DNA of 64,000 nucleotides from Ignavibacteria bacterium (GCA_041649015.1 JBAZNU010000007.1:62001-126000), one strand, 5' to 3'. Counted from the first letter of the stretch, positions 53,379 to 61,808 are shown. Notes: a model not told the origin generated them from the sequence alone. Numbers and translations: made by a program.

Positions 53379-53810
53379 ATGAACTTAATCAAATTTAAAA
53401 GAGAAAATGATTTATTTGACAATGCTTTCAAATCAATCTTTGATTCACCGTTCTTTAAGTCTGAAATAAATGATGCTACAAGTTTCAGACCGAGAACCAG
53501 AATTACTGAGGATAAAGATAATTTCCATATCAATCTTGAAATGCCCGGTATTCCGAAGGAAAACGTAAAGATTGAAGTTGAAAACAATCTGTTATCGGTT
53601 AAAGGTGAAAAGAAAGTCGAAAATAAGAGTGAAGAGACGAACCTTGTGATGAATGAAATAGTTTATGGTGAGTTTTGCAGAACCTTCAATATATCAAAAG
53701 ATATTAAGGTTGATGATATTCAGGCAGAATTTAAAGACGGTTTGCTTATCGTTACTTTGCCAAAAGTTGAAGAAGCAAAACCCGTTGTTAAAGAAATAAA
53801 AGTGAAGTAA
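53379..53810 (+). CDS. Small heat-shock protein Hsp20
   Basis: A 143-residue alpha-crystallin-type chaperone. A short N-terminal arm (FDSPFFKSEI) is followed by the alpha-crystallin domain (about 37-130): RITEDKDNFHINLEMPGIPKE, VENNLLSVKGEK, and the closing DGLLIVTLPK. It holds unfolded proteins for refolding by the DnaK system, whose gene is next. A good ribosome binding site (TAGGAGAT) precedes the ATG. A terminator-like hairpin separates it from dnaK. Confidence 0.95.
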   Translation: MNLIKFKRENDLFDNAFKSIFDSPFFKSEINDATSFRPRTRITEDKDNFHINLEMPGIPKENVKIEVENNLLSVKGEKKVENKSEETNLVMNEIVYGEFCRTFNISKDIKVDDIQAEFKDGLLIVTLPKVEEAKPVVKEIKVK

Positions 53811-53838
53811 TTTAAAATTAAGACGTCTAATTAACAAG

Positions 53839-53871
53839 AAACTACCTGTTCTAATCGGCAGGTAGTTTTCT
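53839..53871 (+). terminator. Terminator/attenuator between hsp20 and dnaK
   Basis: 10-bp stem AAACTACCTG (53839-53848) / CAGGTAGTTT (53859-53868), then TC TT. It may let hsp20 be made in excess, with partial read-through into dnaK. Confidence 0.7.
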
Positions 53872-53894
53872 TACAAAAAGAAAGGATTTGTAAA

Positions 53895-55838
53895 ATGGGA
53901 AAAATTATTGGAATCGACTTAGGCACTACTAACTCTTGCGTTGCTGTGATGGAAGGTAATGACCCGGTCGTCATACCTAATGCTGAAGGTATGAGAACTA
54001 CTCCGTCTGTAGTTGCCTTTTCAAAGACGGGAGAAAGACTGGTTGGGGATGCGGCAAAGCGTCAGGCTGTTACGAATCCTTCAAATACAATCTTCTCTAT
54101 TAAAAGATTTATGGGAAGAAGGTATGATGAGGTTTCTTCTGAAATCAGCGAAGTGCCTTATAAAGTCATTAGAGGCGATAATGATGTCGCGCGTGTTGAA
54201 GTTGAAGATAAATCTACTAATCAGATGAGAGTTTATTCTCCGCCTGAAATTTCTGCTATGGTTCTTCAGAAAATGAAGAAAACTGCAGAGGATTATCTCG
54301 GTCAACCCGTGACTGAAGCAGTCATCACCGTTCCCGCTTACTTCAACGATGCTCAAAGACAGGCAACTAAAGATGCAGGGAAGATTGCTGGTCTCGACGT
54401 AAAGAGAATCATTAATGAGCCGACCGCAGCCGCTCTTGCTTACGGTCTCGATAAAAGCAAGAAGAATCATAAAGTTGCTGTGTATGACCTTGGTGGAGGT
54501 ACTTTTGATATTTCTATTCTCGAACTCGGTGACGGTGTATTTGAAGTTAAGTCAACAAACGGTGACGGACATCTTGGCGGTGACGACTTCGACCAGAGAC
54601 TTATGGATTATCTTGCCGATGAGTTTCAGAAGAAAGAAGGTATTGATTTAAGAAAAGACCCGATGGCTTTGCAAAGACTTAAAGAAGCAGCTGAAAGCGC
54701 CAAGAAGCAGCTTTCTTCAACTCCGCAGACTGAAGTGAATCTTCCGTATATAACTGCAACTGCCGATGGTCCGAAGTTTCTTGTTGAAACTATCACTCGT
54801 GCAAAGTTTGAATCACTTGTAAGCGACCTCGTTGAAAGAACTGTCGGTCCTTGCCAGAAGGCAATTCAGGATTCAGGACTCAGCATTAGCGATTTGGATG
54901 AAGTCATTCTTGTCGGTGGTTCAACACGTATTCCTGCCGTTCAGGAAACAGTCAAGCGTGTCTTCGGAAGAGAGCCGCACAAAGGCGTAAATCCCGATGA
55001 AGTTGTAGCAATCGGTGCCGCAATTCAGGGCGGTGTTCTTGCGGGTGATGTTCACGATGTTCTCCTGCTCGACGTAACTCCGCTTTCACTCGGTATTGAA
55101 ACTCTTGGGGGTGTTATGACAAAACTTATTGAAGCGAATACTACAATTCCTTCAAAGAAGTCACAGGTCTTCTCGACAGCAGCCGACAATCAGCCGTCTG
55201 TTGAAATTCACGTCCTTCAGGGCGAACGTCCGATGGCAGCCGATAACAGAACACTCGGAAGGTTTCATCTTGATGGAATTCCTCCTTCACCTCGCGGTAT
55301 TCCGCAGATTGAAGTCACGTTTGATATTGATGCCAACGGTATTCTCAATGTCGCCGCAAAAGACCTCGGCACTGGCAAGTCGCAGGATATCAAGATTACT
55401 CATTCATCCGGCTTGACCGATAAGGAAATTGAAAAAATGAAGAAAGATGCAAAGGAACACGAAGCAGAAGATAAGCAGAAGAAAGAAGAAATTGATTTGA
55501 AGAATCAGGCAGACGCTATGGTATTTCAGGGCGAAAAGCAGCTCAAAGAATTCGAGGGTAAGCTCGATCAGGAAACACGCTCAAAGATTCAGGCAGCTAT
55601 TGATAGACTGAAAGAAGCAGTGAAAACAAATAACGTTTCAGAAATGAAATCTGCAATGGAGCAGTATAACACAGTCTGGAACGAAGCTTCTTCAAAGATG
55701 TACTCACAGGCAAAATCGCAGCCCGGTGCTGAGCAGGGACCAAATCCCGGTGCAGGTCAGCAGGCAAGTGGCGAGCCGAAAAAAGATGATGGCAACGTAG
55801 AAAACGCCGACTTCGAAGTCGTTGACGATAAGAAGTAA
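53895..55838 (+). CDS. dnaK: Chaperone DnaK (Hsp70)
   Basis: A 647-residue Hsp70. It opens with GKIIGIDLGTTNSCVAVMEG. The ATPase domain carries AVITVPAYFNDAQRQATKDA, YDLGGGTFDISILELGDG and ILVGGSTRIPAVQ. The hydrophobic linker is DVLLLDVTPLSLGIE (about 388-402). The substrate-binding domain follows, then the helical lid and a disordered, Gln/Gly-rich tail ending in an EVVDDKK-type acidic terminus. Length is usual. It is preceded by AAAGAAAGGATT as ribosome binding site and followed by a strong terminator. The partner co-chaperones GrpE and DnaJ are encoded at 25-27 kb. Confidence 0.98.
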   Translation: MGKIIGIDLGTTNSCVAVMEGNDPVVIPNAEGMRTTPSVVAFSKTGERLVGDAAKRQAVTNPSNTIFSIKRFMGRRYDEVSSEISEVPYKVIRGDNDVARVEVEDKSTNQMRVYSPPEISAMVLQKMKKTAEDYLGQPVTEAVITVPAYFNDAQRQATKDAGKIAGLDVKRIINEPTAAALAYGLDKSKKNHKVAVYDLGGGTFDISILELGDGVFEVKSTNGDGHLGGDDFDQRLMDYLADEFQKKEGIDLRKDPMALQRLKEAAESAKKQLSSTPQTEVNLPYITATADGPKFLVETITRAKFESLVSDLVERTVGPCQKAIQDSGLSISDLDEVILVGGSTRIPAVQETVKRVFGREPHKGVNPDEVVAIGAAIQGGVLAGDVHDVLLLDVTPLSLGIETLGGVMTKLIEANTTIPSKKSQVFSTAADNQPSVEIHVLQGERPMAADNRTLGRFHLDGIPPSPRGIPQIEVTFDIDANGILNVAAKDLGTGKSQDIKITHSSGLTDKEIEKMKKDAKEHEAEDKQKKEEIDLKNQADAMVFQGEKQLKEFEGKLDQETRSKIQAAIDRLKEAVKTNNVSEMKSAMEQYNTVWNEASSKMYSQAKSQPGAEQGPNPGAGQQASGEPKKDDGNVENADFEVVDDKK

Positions 55839-55886
55839 AAAACGGAACTGGTACGGTTTAAACCTTACCTTTATTCAAATATATTC

Positions 55887-55918
55887 AAGGGGGCTGATTA
55901 AATTCAGCCCCCTTTTTT
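55887..55918 (+). terminator. Strong intrinsic terminator of dnaK
   Basis: 11-bp stem AAGGGGGCTGA / TCAGCCCCCTT with a short AT-rich loop, followed by TTTT. Confidence 0.93.
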
Positions 55919-56194
55919 CATTCAGTGAAGTTTTATGTGCTAAAGCTATGAAATAAAATCAGACGGCAGCGAGTCGCTGCCCGATTCTCAGTGGCAAAGC
56001 AAAACATTTTCAAAATCAACGGGCTTTATCTCCATTCCTCTCCTTTCTCTCCTTCCCATCCGCTTGGGAAGAAGTAACGAATATGCTTTTAATGTTGCCG
56101 CCACAAGCCCCTAAGCAAGCGAAATCAATCTTTACAACTTCACCTATCTAATAGAAAAATTTGTGCAATAGCCATATTTTCCTTTCATTTTTAC
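55919..56194. other. Spacer between dnaK and the TIR locus
   Basis: Non-coding. It holds a GC-rich hairpin GGCAGCGA-G-TCGCTGCC (55965-55981) and a shorter one, CTTCCC-atccgct-TGGGAAG-type, near 56045-56075. The surroundings are AT-rich. No gene is called. Confidence 0.5.
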
Positions 56195-56258
56195 TCGAAT
56201 ACCCTCCTTTGCGTCGGGGTGGGTATTTGGGTTTAAATGTGTATAATATTTACATTTC
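56195..56258 (+). promoter_or_regulatory. Hairpin-promoter module, copy A (before the TIR gene)
   Basis: An imperfect hairpin (arms AATACCC and GGGTATT) around CTCCTTTGCGTCGGGG is followed by TTTG (56226-56229), 21 bases, then TACATTTC (56251-56258). The latter two fit the Bacteroidota promoter pattern TTTG-N19-21-TAnnTTTG with one change. The TIR start is 33 bases further on. Homologous to copy B at 58242-58308. Confidence 0.6.
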
Positions 56259-56291
56259 AATATGTAATTTTAGCAAAATAAACTATATTTC

Positions 56292-57215
56292 ATGGAATAT
56301 AAATATGACGTAGCATTTTCATTGGAGAAAGATGACAAAGAAATTGCTAGACAAATAAATGATTTAATAAAGAATAAGTTTTCTACATTTGTCTATTTTG
56401 AAAATAAAGAATCAATAGCTTCGGAAGATGGTCTTAATTTGTTCTATAATGTTTTTAACAATCAATCAAAAATTGTTGTTGTCTTATTTTCTGAAAAATG
56501 GGGGAAAACAGATTGGACAACAAAGGAGGAAATTGCTATAAGAGATAGAATAGTAAAAACCGATTGGGATTTTATAATTTTAGTTAAATTAGACAAAAAG
56601 ATTATAATCCCTGACTGGTACCCCACTTCTCATATCTGGGTGGATTATACAGACTTTGGAAATGAAGGAATTGCAAAGGTAATTGAAAATAAAGTTAAAG
56701 AATTAGGCGGTAAAGTAAAAAACGAAAGTTTTGTAGAAAAAGCAAAGAGAATTGCCTATGAAAGAGAAAATTTAACTAAAATTAGAAGAACTCTTGAAAC
56801 CGAAAATGATGGAATACATAGAGCAAATGATGAGTTAAGAAGTTTATTCAACATATGTAGAGAAAGAATAAATTATTTGACAGAAAATGCAAAGAGTTTG
56901 TATTTTACAATTAAAAAGGATGAATATGATTATATGCAAATTAAAGCTCATCCCTACATATTAAATATTCATTGGTGGACAAAGTTCAGTAATTCATTAT
57001 ATGGAGCTCATTTAGATATTTCGATAAAGAAGAAAGTTAGAAAAGGATTTATGTTTGAAGAACATTATGAAGACTTAGATTTTGTTTCCTATGTTTTTAA
57101 TATTAATCCATCATGGGAAAATGGATGGAGTATCGATAATTATAATGGTCTATTTTTTACTTCTGAGAAACTAATAGATCATTGGTTTGAAATCATATTG
57201 GAAAAATTAAAATAG
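56292..57215 (+). CDS. TIR-domain protein (candidate defence effector)
   Basis: A 307-residue protein with an N-terminal TIR-like domain (about 1-140). It opens with YDVAFSLEKDD (strand A with the box-1-like pattern). IVVVLFSEKWGKTDWTTKEE (about 61-80) follows, where Trp75 with Glu79/Glu80 occupies the position of the WxxxE catalytic helix of NAD-cleaving TIRs. DWYPTSHIWVDYTDF comes next. A charged, probably helical linker (about 145-200) leads to a C-terminal domain I do not recognise (about 200-307; LNIHWWTKFSNSLYG, SWENGWSIDNYNGLFFTSEKL). Bacterial TIR proteins often cleave NAD+ in antiphage systems. No signal peptide is seen. It lies nine bases before a DUF4238 gene. The AT content looks higher than in the flanking genes. 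Confidence 0.75.
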   Translation: MEYKYDVAFSLEKDDKEIARQINDLIKNKFSTFVYFENKESIASEDGLNLFYNVFNNQSKIVVVLFSEKWGKTDWTTKEEIAIRDRIVKTDWDFIILVKLDKKIIIPDWYPTSHIWVDYTDFGNEGIAKVIENKVKELGGKVKNESFVEKAKRIAYERENLTKIRRTLETENDGIHRANDELRSLFNICRERINYLTENAKSLYFTIKKDEYDYMQIKAHPYILNIHWWTKFSNSLYGAHLDISIKKKVRKGFMFEEHYEDLDFVSYVFNINPSWENGWSIDNYNGLFFTSEKLIDHWFEIILEKLK

Positions 57216-57224
57216 TGTTTTATT

Positions 57225-58154
57225 ATGGTGAAATATAAGAGACAACATTTCATCCCTAAATTTTATTTAGATAATTTTGCAATTAATAATAAAATATGGG
57301 TATTTGATAGAATAAAGAAAGAATATAGAATACAATCAATTAAAGATACTGCTGTAATTAAAGACTATTATTCATTAAAGAATGATAGTAAGAATATTTA
57401 TCAGATTGAAGAATTTTTAAGCAAAGTTGAAAGTATTACAAAACTTGTAATTGATAAATTAATTAACGGAAGCACTATTGATGATTCTGAAAAAGTTAGC
57501 CTTTCTGTTTTTTTAGCATTATTGTTTACAAGAACACCAGAGTATGAAAAACAAACTAACGAGCTTACAAGTAAAGCATTTAAAAAATTCAACGAAGTTC
57601 TGTTCCCAAATATTGAGTCAGTAAAAGCTAGAATTGCACATATAGAAAAGAAAGGAAATAAATCTTTAAATATATCCGCCGAAGAATTTTTTAATTCCAT
57701 CAAAGATCAACAAGTTACCGCTAAATATGATAGGACAAATATGATATATATGATGATACATCATGCTACTGGATTTTGTTACTACTTTCATAAAAAGGAA
57801 TGGTTCATCTCAAAATCATTAGAAACTTCAGAATTTATAACCAGTGATAACCCCATAATTAAAATACCAACAAGTGATCAATTACGTGACAAAGTTAGAG
57901 GTTATGGAATTGATACCCCTGGTGTTAAAAAAGTATTTCCCTTAAATTATTGTACATCGTTATGTATAGCAGATGATGGAAGTTGCATAGGGTTTGGTAA
58001 TTTAGATAGTGGAAATATTGAAACAATAAATAAATTCATCGCAATAAACTCGGATCGCTACATTTTTGGTAGAAGCAAGGAAATGTTGCATAAAATTGTA
58101 GGATTAACTAGAATTGATGAATGGGTTAAAGAAGAACGAGTGAAAGTCACTTGA
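57225..58154 (+). CDS. DUF4238-family protein, partner of the TIR gene
   Basis: A 309-residue protein with the DUF4238 signature at its start (KRQHFIPKFYLDNFA, residues 5-19; HxxPxxYLxxF). A conserved SDNP (about 207-210) in EFITSDNPIIKIP and FPLNYCTSLCIAD (about 238-250) follow. The family function is unknown. The first segment resembles a strand-helix unit also found in some nuclease-like folds, but I cannot assign catalysis. It is 9 bases downstream of the TIR gene, with no terminator between, so the two form an operon. A role as immunity or sensor partner of the TIR protein is inference. Confidence 0.75.
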   Translation: MVKYKRQHFIPKFYLDNFAINNKIWVFDRIKKEYRIQSIKDTAVIKDYYSLKNDSKNIYQIEEFLSKVESITKLVIDKLINGSTIDDSEKVSLSVFLALLFTRTPEYEKQTNELTSKAFKKFNEVLFPNIESVKARIAHIEKKGNKSLNISAEEFFNSIKDQQVTAKYDRTNMIYMMIHHATGFCYYFHKKEWFISKSLETSEFITSDNPIIKIPTSDQLRDKVRGYGIDTPGVKKVFPLNYCTSLCIADDGSCIGFGNLDSGNIETINKFIAINSDRYIFGRSKEMLHKIVGLTRIDEWVKEERVKVT

Positions 58155-58241
58155 GTACAATAATTTTTTCAATTCTCTTTCCTAACTGGTGCTTCATAAG
58201 AAATAAATGTGTTATAGAAATCAAATATTAAAAAAATACAT

Positions 58242-58308
58242 TCGAGAATACCCTCCTTTGGGTCGGGGAGAGTATTCGGGTTATAAAAAGAATATTTGTT
58301 TACATTTG
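58242..58308 (+). promoter_or_regulatory. Hairpin-promoter module, copy B
   Basis: Same order as copy A: TCGAGAATACCCTCCTTTG, GTCGGGG, GAGTATTCGGGTT, then after about 20 bases TACATTTG (58301-58308), an exact TAnnTTTG. The -33 element would be TTCG (58275-58278), weaker than TTTG. It lies 55 bases upstream of the 58363 start. Confidence 0.6.
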
Positions 58309-58362
58309 TAATTAATATATTGGGAAAGAAAGAATAGATTAATTTAATATTGTAATATTTAA

Positions 58363-58848
58363 ATGAATACAAATGAAATTATTTTAGCATTAATAAGTAG
58401 TGCTGCTATTGGAGCCATATTAGGAAAATTGCTTGATGCATATCTTATCACTCGTAAAAATGATGAATATGAAAGAAAAAAATGGTTGCGACAAACAAAA
58501 TTTGAGTCCTTCGCAAAAATTTCAGAAGAGATTCTATCTCTTGGTTTTAATAGTAATGTACACGAGAACCTATGGAAATTTAAGGCATTATCAGTGCAAA
58601 CGATATTACTTATAAAAGATAAACAACTTAAAAAGGACATTGAAGAAATAATAGAAGAGTTAATTAAGATAGCTGATGATACTTCCTCAATTGTAAAAGT
58701 TATTCAACCTGATTACCTTGAGATTGAACTTCCTGATGGTACGAAAGGAACTAAAAAGAATTTAGAAGTTGGATATGCGATAGATATCATTGAAAAAAAG
58801 GCATATGGTATAATAGAAAGATTAGGGAAAGATTTAAGAGATACATGA
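58363..58848 (+). CDS. Small N-terminally anchored membrane protein, unknown
   Basis: A 161-residue protein. One hydrophobic segment near the N-terminus (about 5-24, IILALISSAAIGAILGKLLD) is followed by a charged RKNDEYERKKW stretch and a mainly helical cytoplasmic domain (about 40-161). KFESFAKISEEILSLGFN and DIEEIIEELIKIADDTSS suggest coiled-coil or four-helix packing. It has no known family that I recognise. It carries the same hairpin-promoter module as the TIR-DUF4238 unit, so it may be co-regulated or part of the same system. Confidence 0.7.
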   Translation: MNTNEIILALISSAAIGAILGKLLDAYLITRKNDEYERKKWLRQTKFESFAKISEEILSLGFNSNVHENLWKFKALSVQTILLIKDKQLKKDIEEIIEELIKIADDTSSIVKVIQPDYLEIELPDGTKGTKKNLEVGYAIDIIEKKAYGIIERLGKDLRDT

Positions 58849-58929
58849 AGATAACGTCATTAATATTATCCTAGAATTCGGTTTTTGAAGAAAATCATTA
58901 AATATTTAATATAAATTGAACTTAATATT

Positions 58930-60402
58930 ATGAAAGAACTTATTTACACATTAGTATTTTTATCACTTGTAAGTTCTGTAAATGCACAATGGCAGCCGGA
59001 TGTGCGTCTGACAATATCAGGGGATTCTTACACATCTTATAATAATGCGTGGTGTATAGCATCAAGTGGTTCATTTGTTCATGTTGTTATGTCTAGCATG
59101 CGAAATAATACCAACCCGGAAATATACTATAAACGCTCAACAGACTCAGGTATAAGTTGGAGTGCAGATATACGGCTTTCGGATAATAATTCTGCGTTTT
59201 CTTCGTATCCTACTGTTGCAGTATCCGGATCATTTGTTCATGTTATATGGGTAGACGAGCGTGATGGGGGAAGAGAAATATACTATAAACTATCTACAAA
59301 CGCAGGTTTAAGTTGGGGATCAGATACGCGTCTGACTAATAATCAGTATGGATCACTTTATCCATCTCTCGCAGTTTTCGGCTCGGTTGTGCATGTAGTA
59401 TGGACACGCTTGAATGGATCGGGGAGGAAGGAGATATACTATAAACGTTCGTTAGAAGGAGGTTTAATTTGGGAAGAAGAAATAAATCTGACGAATAACC
59501 CAGATATTATGACAGGCGATGCTTCGATTGCAATATCAGGCTCAATTGTCCATGTTGTGTGGAATGACTATCGTGACGGGAACTTAGAAATATACTATAG
59601 AAGTTCAACAAACGCAGGCTCAACATGGGGAGCAGTTACACGTCTGACAAATGATCCTTCTACCTCATTATATCCTTGTATCTCAATATTTGGCTCTGTT
59701 GTGCATGTTGTTTGGCAGGACAATCGTGACGGGAATCTGGAGATATATTGTAAACGCTCAACCGATGGAGGTATAAGCTGGGGTGCAGATACACGTCTAA
59801 CCAATAACACCGCAGGTTCAGTATATTCTTCAATTGCAGTATCGAGCTCTGTTGTGCATGTTGTTTGGCAGGACAATCGTGACGGGAATCTGGAGATATA
59901 TTGTAAACGCTCAACCGATGGAGGTATAAGCTGGGGTGCAGATACACGTCTAACCAATAACACCGGAAGTTCAGAATATTCTTCAGTTGCAGTATCGGGC
60001 TCTGTTGTGCATGTTGTTTGGTCGGACGATCGTGACGGACACTACGAGATATTTTACAAACGCAACCCTACTGGGAATACTATCGGAATACAAAACATCA
60101 GTTCGGACATACCAGATAAGTTTTCATTATTGCAAAACCATCCAAACCCATTCAATCCAATGACAAAGATAAGATTTGACATTGCAAATGGATTCCCTGT
60201 AATAACATCAGGAAATGAAAAGGTGGTGTTGAAGGTTTATAACGTGATGGGCAGGGAAGTCCAAACACTTGTGGATGAAAGGTTGCAGCCCGGAACTTAT
60301 GAAACATCGTTTGATGGCTCTGTACTTAACAGTGGTGTTTATTTTTATAAGTTGATTAGTTATGGTTATAGTGAAACAAAGAAGATGTTACTTATTAAAT
60401 GA
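58930..60402 (+). CDS. T9SS-exported protein with tandem sialidase-like repeats
   Basis: A 490-residue secreted protein. A signal peptide ends at about VNAQ (20). About seven repeats of roughly 51 residues follow, each with a SGS(V/F)VHVVW core, then DxRDGxxEIYY(K)RSTDGGxxWGADTRLTNN. This is an Asp-box beta-propeller in which the repeats are far more alike than in other propellers here. The C-terminus is a T9SS domain (NHPNPFNPMTKIRF, NSGVYFYKL). Two repeats share a perfect 120-bp DNA identity. The function is unknown; sugar or surface binding is typical of the fold. Confidence 0.87.
   Translation: MKELIYTLVFLSLVSSVNAQWQPDVRLTISGDSYTSYNNAWCIASSGSFVHVVMSSMRNNTNPEIYYKRSTDSGISWSADIRLSDNNSAFSSYPTVAVSGSFVHVIWVDERDGGREIYYKLSTNAGLSWGSDTRLTNNQYGSLYPSLAVFGSVVHVVWTRLNGSGRKEIYYKRSLEGGLIWEEEINLTNNPDIMTGDASIAISGSIVHVVWNDYRDGNLEIYYRSSTNAGSTWGAVTRLTNDPSTSLYPCISIFGSVVHVVWQDNRDGNLEIYCKRSTDGGISWGADTRLTNNTAGSVYSSIAVSSSVVHVVWQDNRDGNLEIYCKRSTDGGISWGADTRLTNNTGSSEYSSVAVSGSVVHVVWSDDRDGHYEIFYKRNPTGNTIGIQNISSDIPDKFSLLQNHPNPFNPMTKIRFDIANGFPVITSGNEKVVLKVYNVMGREVQTLVDERLQPGTYETSFDGSVLNSGVYFYKLISYGYSETKKMLLIK
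59693..59965. repeat. 153-bp tandem duplication inside a coding sequence
   Basis: 59693-59812 and 59846-59965 are identical over 120 bases at an offset of 153 bases (51 codons). The next bases remain similar. A weaker third copy begins near 59999. Confidence 0.9.
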
Positions 60403-60462
60403 CAAGGTGGCAAAGTAACAAATTGATAAAGTAACAAGGTGAGATTTGAAAGTATAACGAAT

Positions 60463-60493
60463 AGGGAACAAGATGATGTTCCCTTTTTATTTT
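60463..60493 (+). terminator. Intrinsic terminator of the T9SS gene
   Basis: Stem AGGGAACA (60463-60470) / TGTTCCCT (60477-60484), then TTTTATTTTT. Confidence 0.9.
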
Positions 60494-60509
60494 TAATCTG
60501 ATTGTTAAC

Positions 60510-61184
60510 CTACCTATTCATCAGCAGTTCATTCAAACTGCTGTACTTAGCAATATAATCTTCGTGGCTTCTTGAAATAACTTCCCACGCCTCTTCTCTT
60601 CCGTAAACATGAGTGATTTCGCAAATCCTTTTTTCCGCACCCGGTGCTTCTTTATATGTTAAAAAGTAATGCTTAATTCTGTTAACCAAAGATGTCGGCA
60701 TATCGGATATATCATCCCACTGACCAAAAATATTATCTTTATGCATTACAGCTATTATCTTGTCATCGGCTTCGTTCCCGTCAATCATCCTCAAACCGCC
60801 TATAGGTACAGCGTTCAGAAGTATATCGTTGTGCGTGATGACTTTCTCTGTTATGACGCATATATCAAGCGGGTCGCCGTCTCCCTTTATTCCTTTGCGT
60901 CCTGTTTTTTCGCAGCAAAACTCCGCAACTCTTTCGTCGCAATATGTCTGCGGAATCAGTCCGTACGGTGTCGGACAGACGTTTGAATAAAGCTGAGGCC
61001 TGTCTATCGTTAAGTATCCGCTTTGTTTATCAAGCTCGTATTTCAATGTATCAGTCGGAACAATTTCAATGTATGCAGTCAAAATAGCAGGAGAGTGTTT
61101 ACCGATAAAAACTCCATGCCAGGGGTGTGCCTTTAAGATTGGTCTTACTTCATTCCAGAATTTCTCAATGTTCTTTGTGTCCAT
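60510..61184 (-). CDS. ppa: Family I inorganic pyrophosphatase
   Basis: A 224-residue soluble pyrophosphatase that hydrolyses PPi to phosphate. The family signature GDGDPLDICV carries the metal-binding Asp residues (about 100-109). Other conserved parts are KYELDKQSGYL and the IIAVMHKDNIFGQWDDI segment. It is longer than the E. coli enzyme (about 176 residues) by N- and C-terminal extensions, as in many Bacteroidota. It starts 6 bases after the ruvA stop and is the last gene of the recJ-yebC-ruvC-ruvA-ppa run. Confidence 0.92.
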   Translation of the reverse strand: MDTKNIEKFWNEVRPILKAHPWHGVFIGKHSPAILTAYIEIVPTDTLKYELDKQSGYLTIDRPQLYSNVCPTPYGLIPQTYCDERVAEFCCEKTGRKGIKGDGDPLDICVITEKVITHNDILLNAVPIGGLRMIDGNEADDKIIAVMHKDNIFGQWDDISDMPTSLVNRIKHYFLTYKEAPGAEKRICEITHVYGREEAWEVISRSHEDYIAKYSSLNELLMNR

Positions 61185-61190
61185 AAATTC

Positions 61191-61808
61191 TTATTTTGAA
61201 ATGTAATTTAAAGATTGCTTTATTATTTCTTCTGTCGTCAAGTTTGTATCCTGATTGCTCTTCAATACTTCTCTGATAATTTTTTCTGCATCGCTTCTCT
61301 GATACCCAAGATTCATAAGCGCATTCAATGCATCAAACCGTGACTGCTCGTTTGCTGACATGTCCTCAAGCCGCGTGCTCAGGTCAGGAAGGGCTTCATT
61401 CGTAATCTTAAATATTTTGTCCTTTAAAGCCAAAGAAATCATATCAATTTTCTTCGGACCTATTCCCGGTATCTTTACAGTTGCAAACGATGTTCTGTTG
61501 TTAATCAGTCCGATAATTTCTTCAAAGGTTGCATAATATAATATTGTGTTCGCTGTCCTGGCGCTTATTCCGCTTACTGAAATAAGTAGTTTAAAAATTT
61601 CTCTTTCCTTTTCATCAAAGAAACCGTAAAGAGTCAATGCATTCTCTTTGACGTCAAGATAAGTAATTAAAGAATATTCTTCATTTAATTCAGGTATGCT
61701 TTCAAGAACTTTCTTCGAAACAAACACGCTGTATCCAACACCGTTTACATCCAGTAATATTTCATTCCTGTGTTTATTCCTTAGCGTACCCTTTATATAT
61801 GAAATCAT
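61191..61808 (-). CDS. ruvA: Holliday junction branch migration protein RuvA
   Basis: A 205-residue DNA-binding subunit. The OB-fold N-terminal domain starts MISYIKGTLRNK. Helix-hairpin-helix regions follow (LISVSGISARTANTILYYAT and TVKIPGIGPKKIDMI). The C-terminal domain III carries ALNALMNLGYQRSDAEKII, which contacts RuvB. It overlaps the ruvC stop by 4 bases. ruvB is not in the window. Confidence 0.95.
   Translation of the reverse strand: MISYIKGTLRNKHRNEILLDVNGVGYSVFVSKKVLESIPELNEEYSLITYLDVKENALTLYGFFDEKEREIFKLLISVSGISARTANTILYYATFEEIIGLINNRTSFATVKIPGIGPKKIDMISLALKDKIFKITNEALPDLSTRLEDMSANEQSRFDALNALMNLGYQRSDAEKIIREVLKSNQDTNLTTEEIIKQSLNYISK

Noticed and set aside
59595..59963. Minus-strand frames over the T9SS repeat protein
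   Set aside because: Repetitive antisense products arising from the 153-bp duplication; no start signal.
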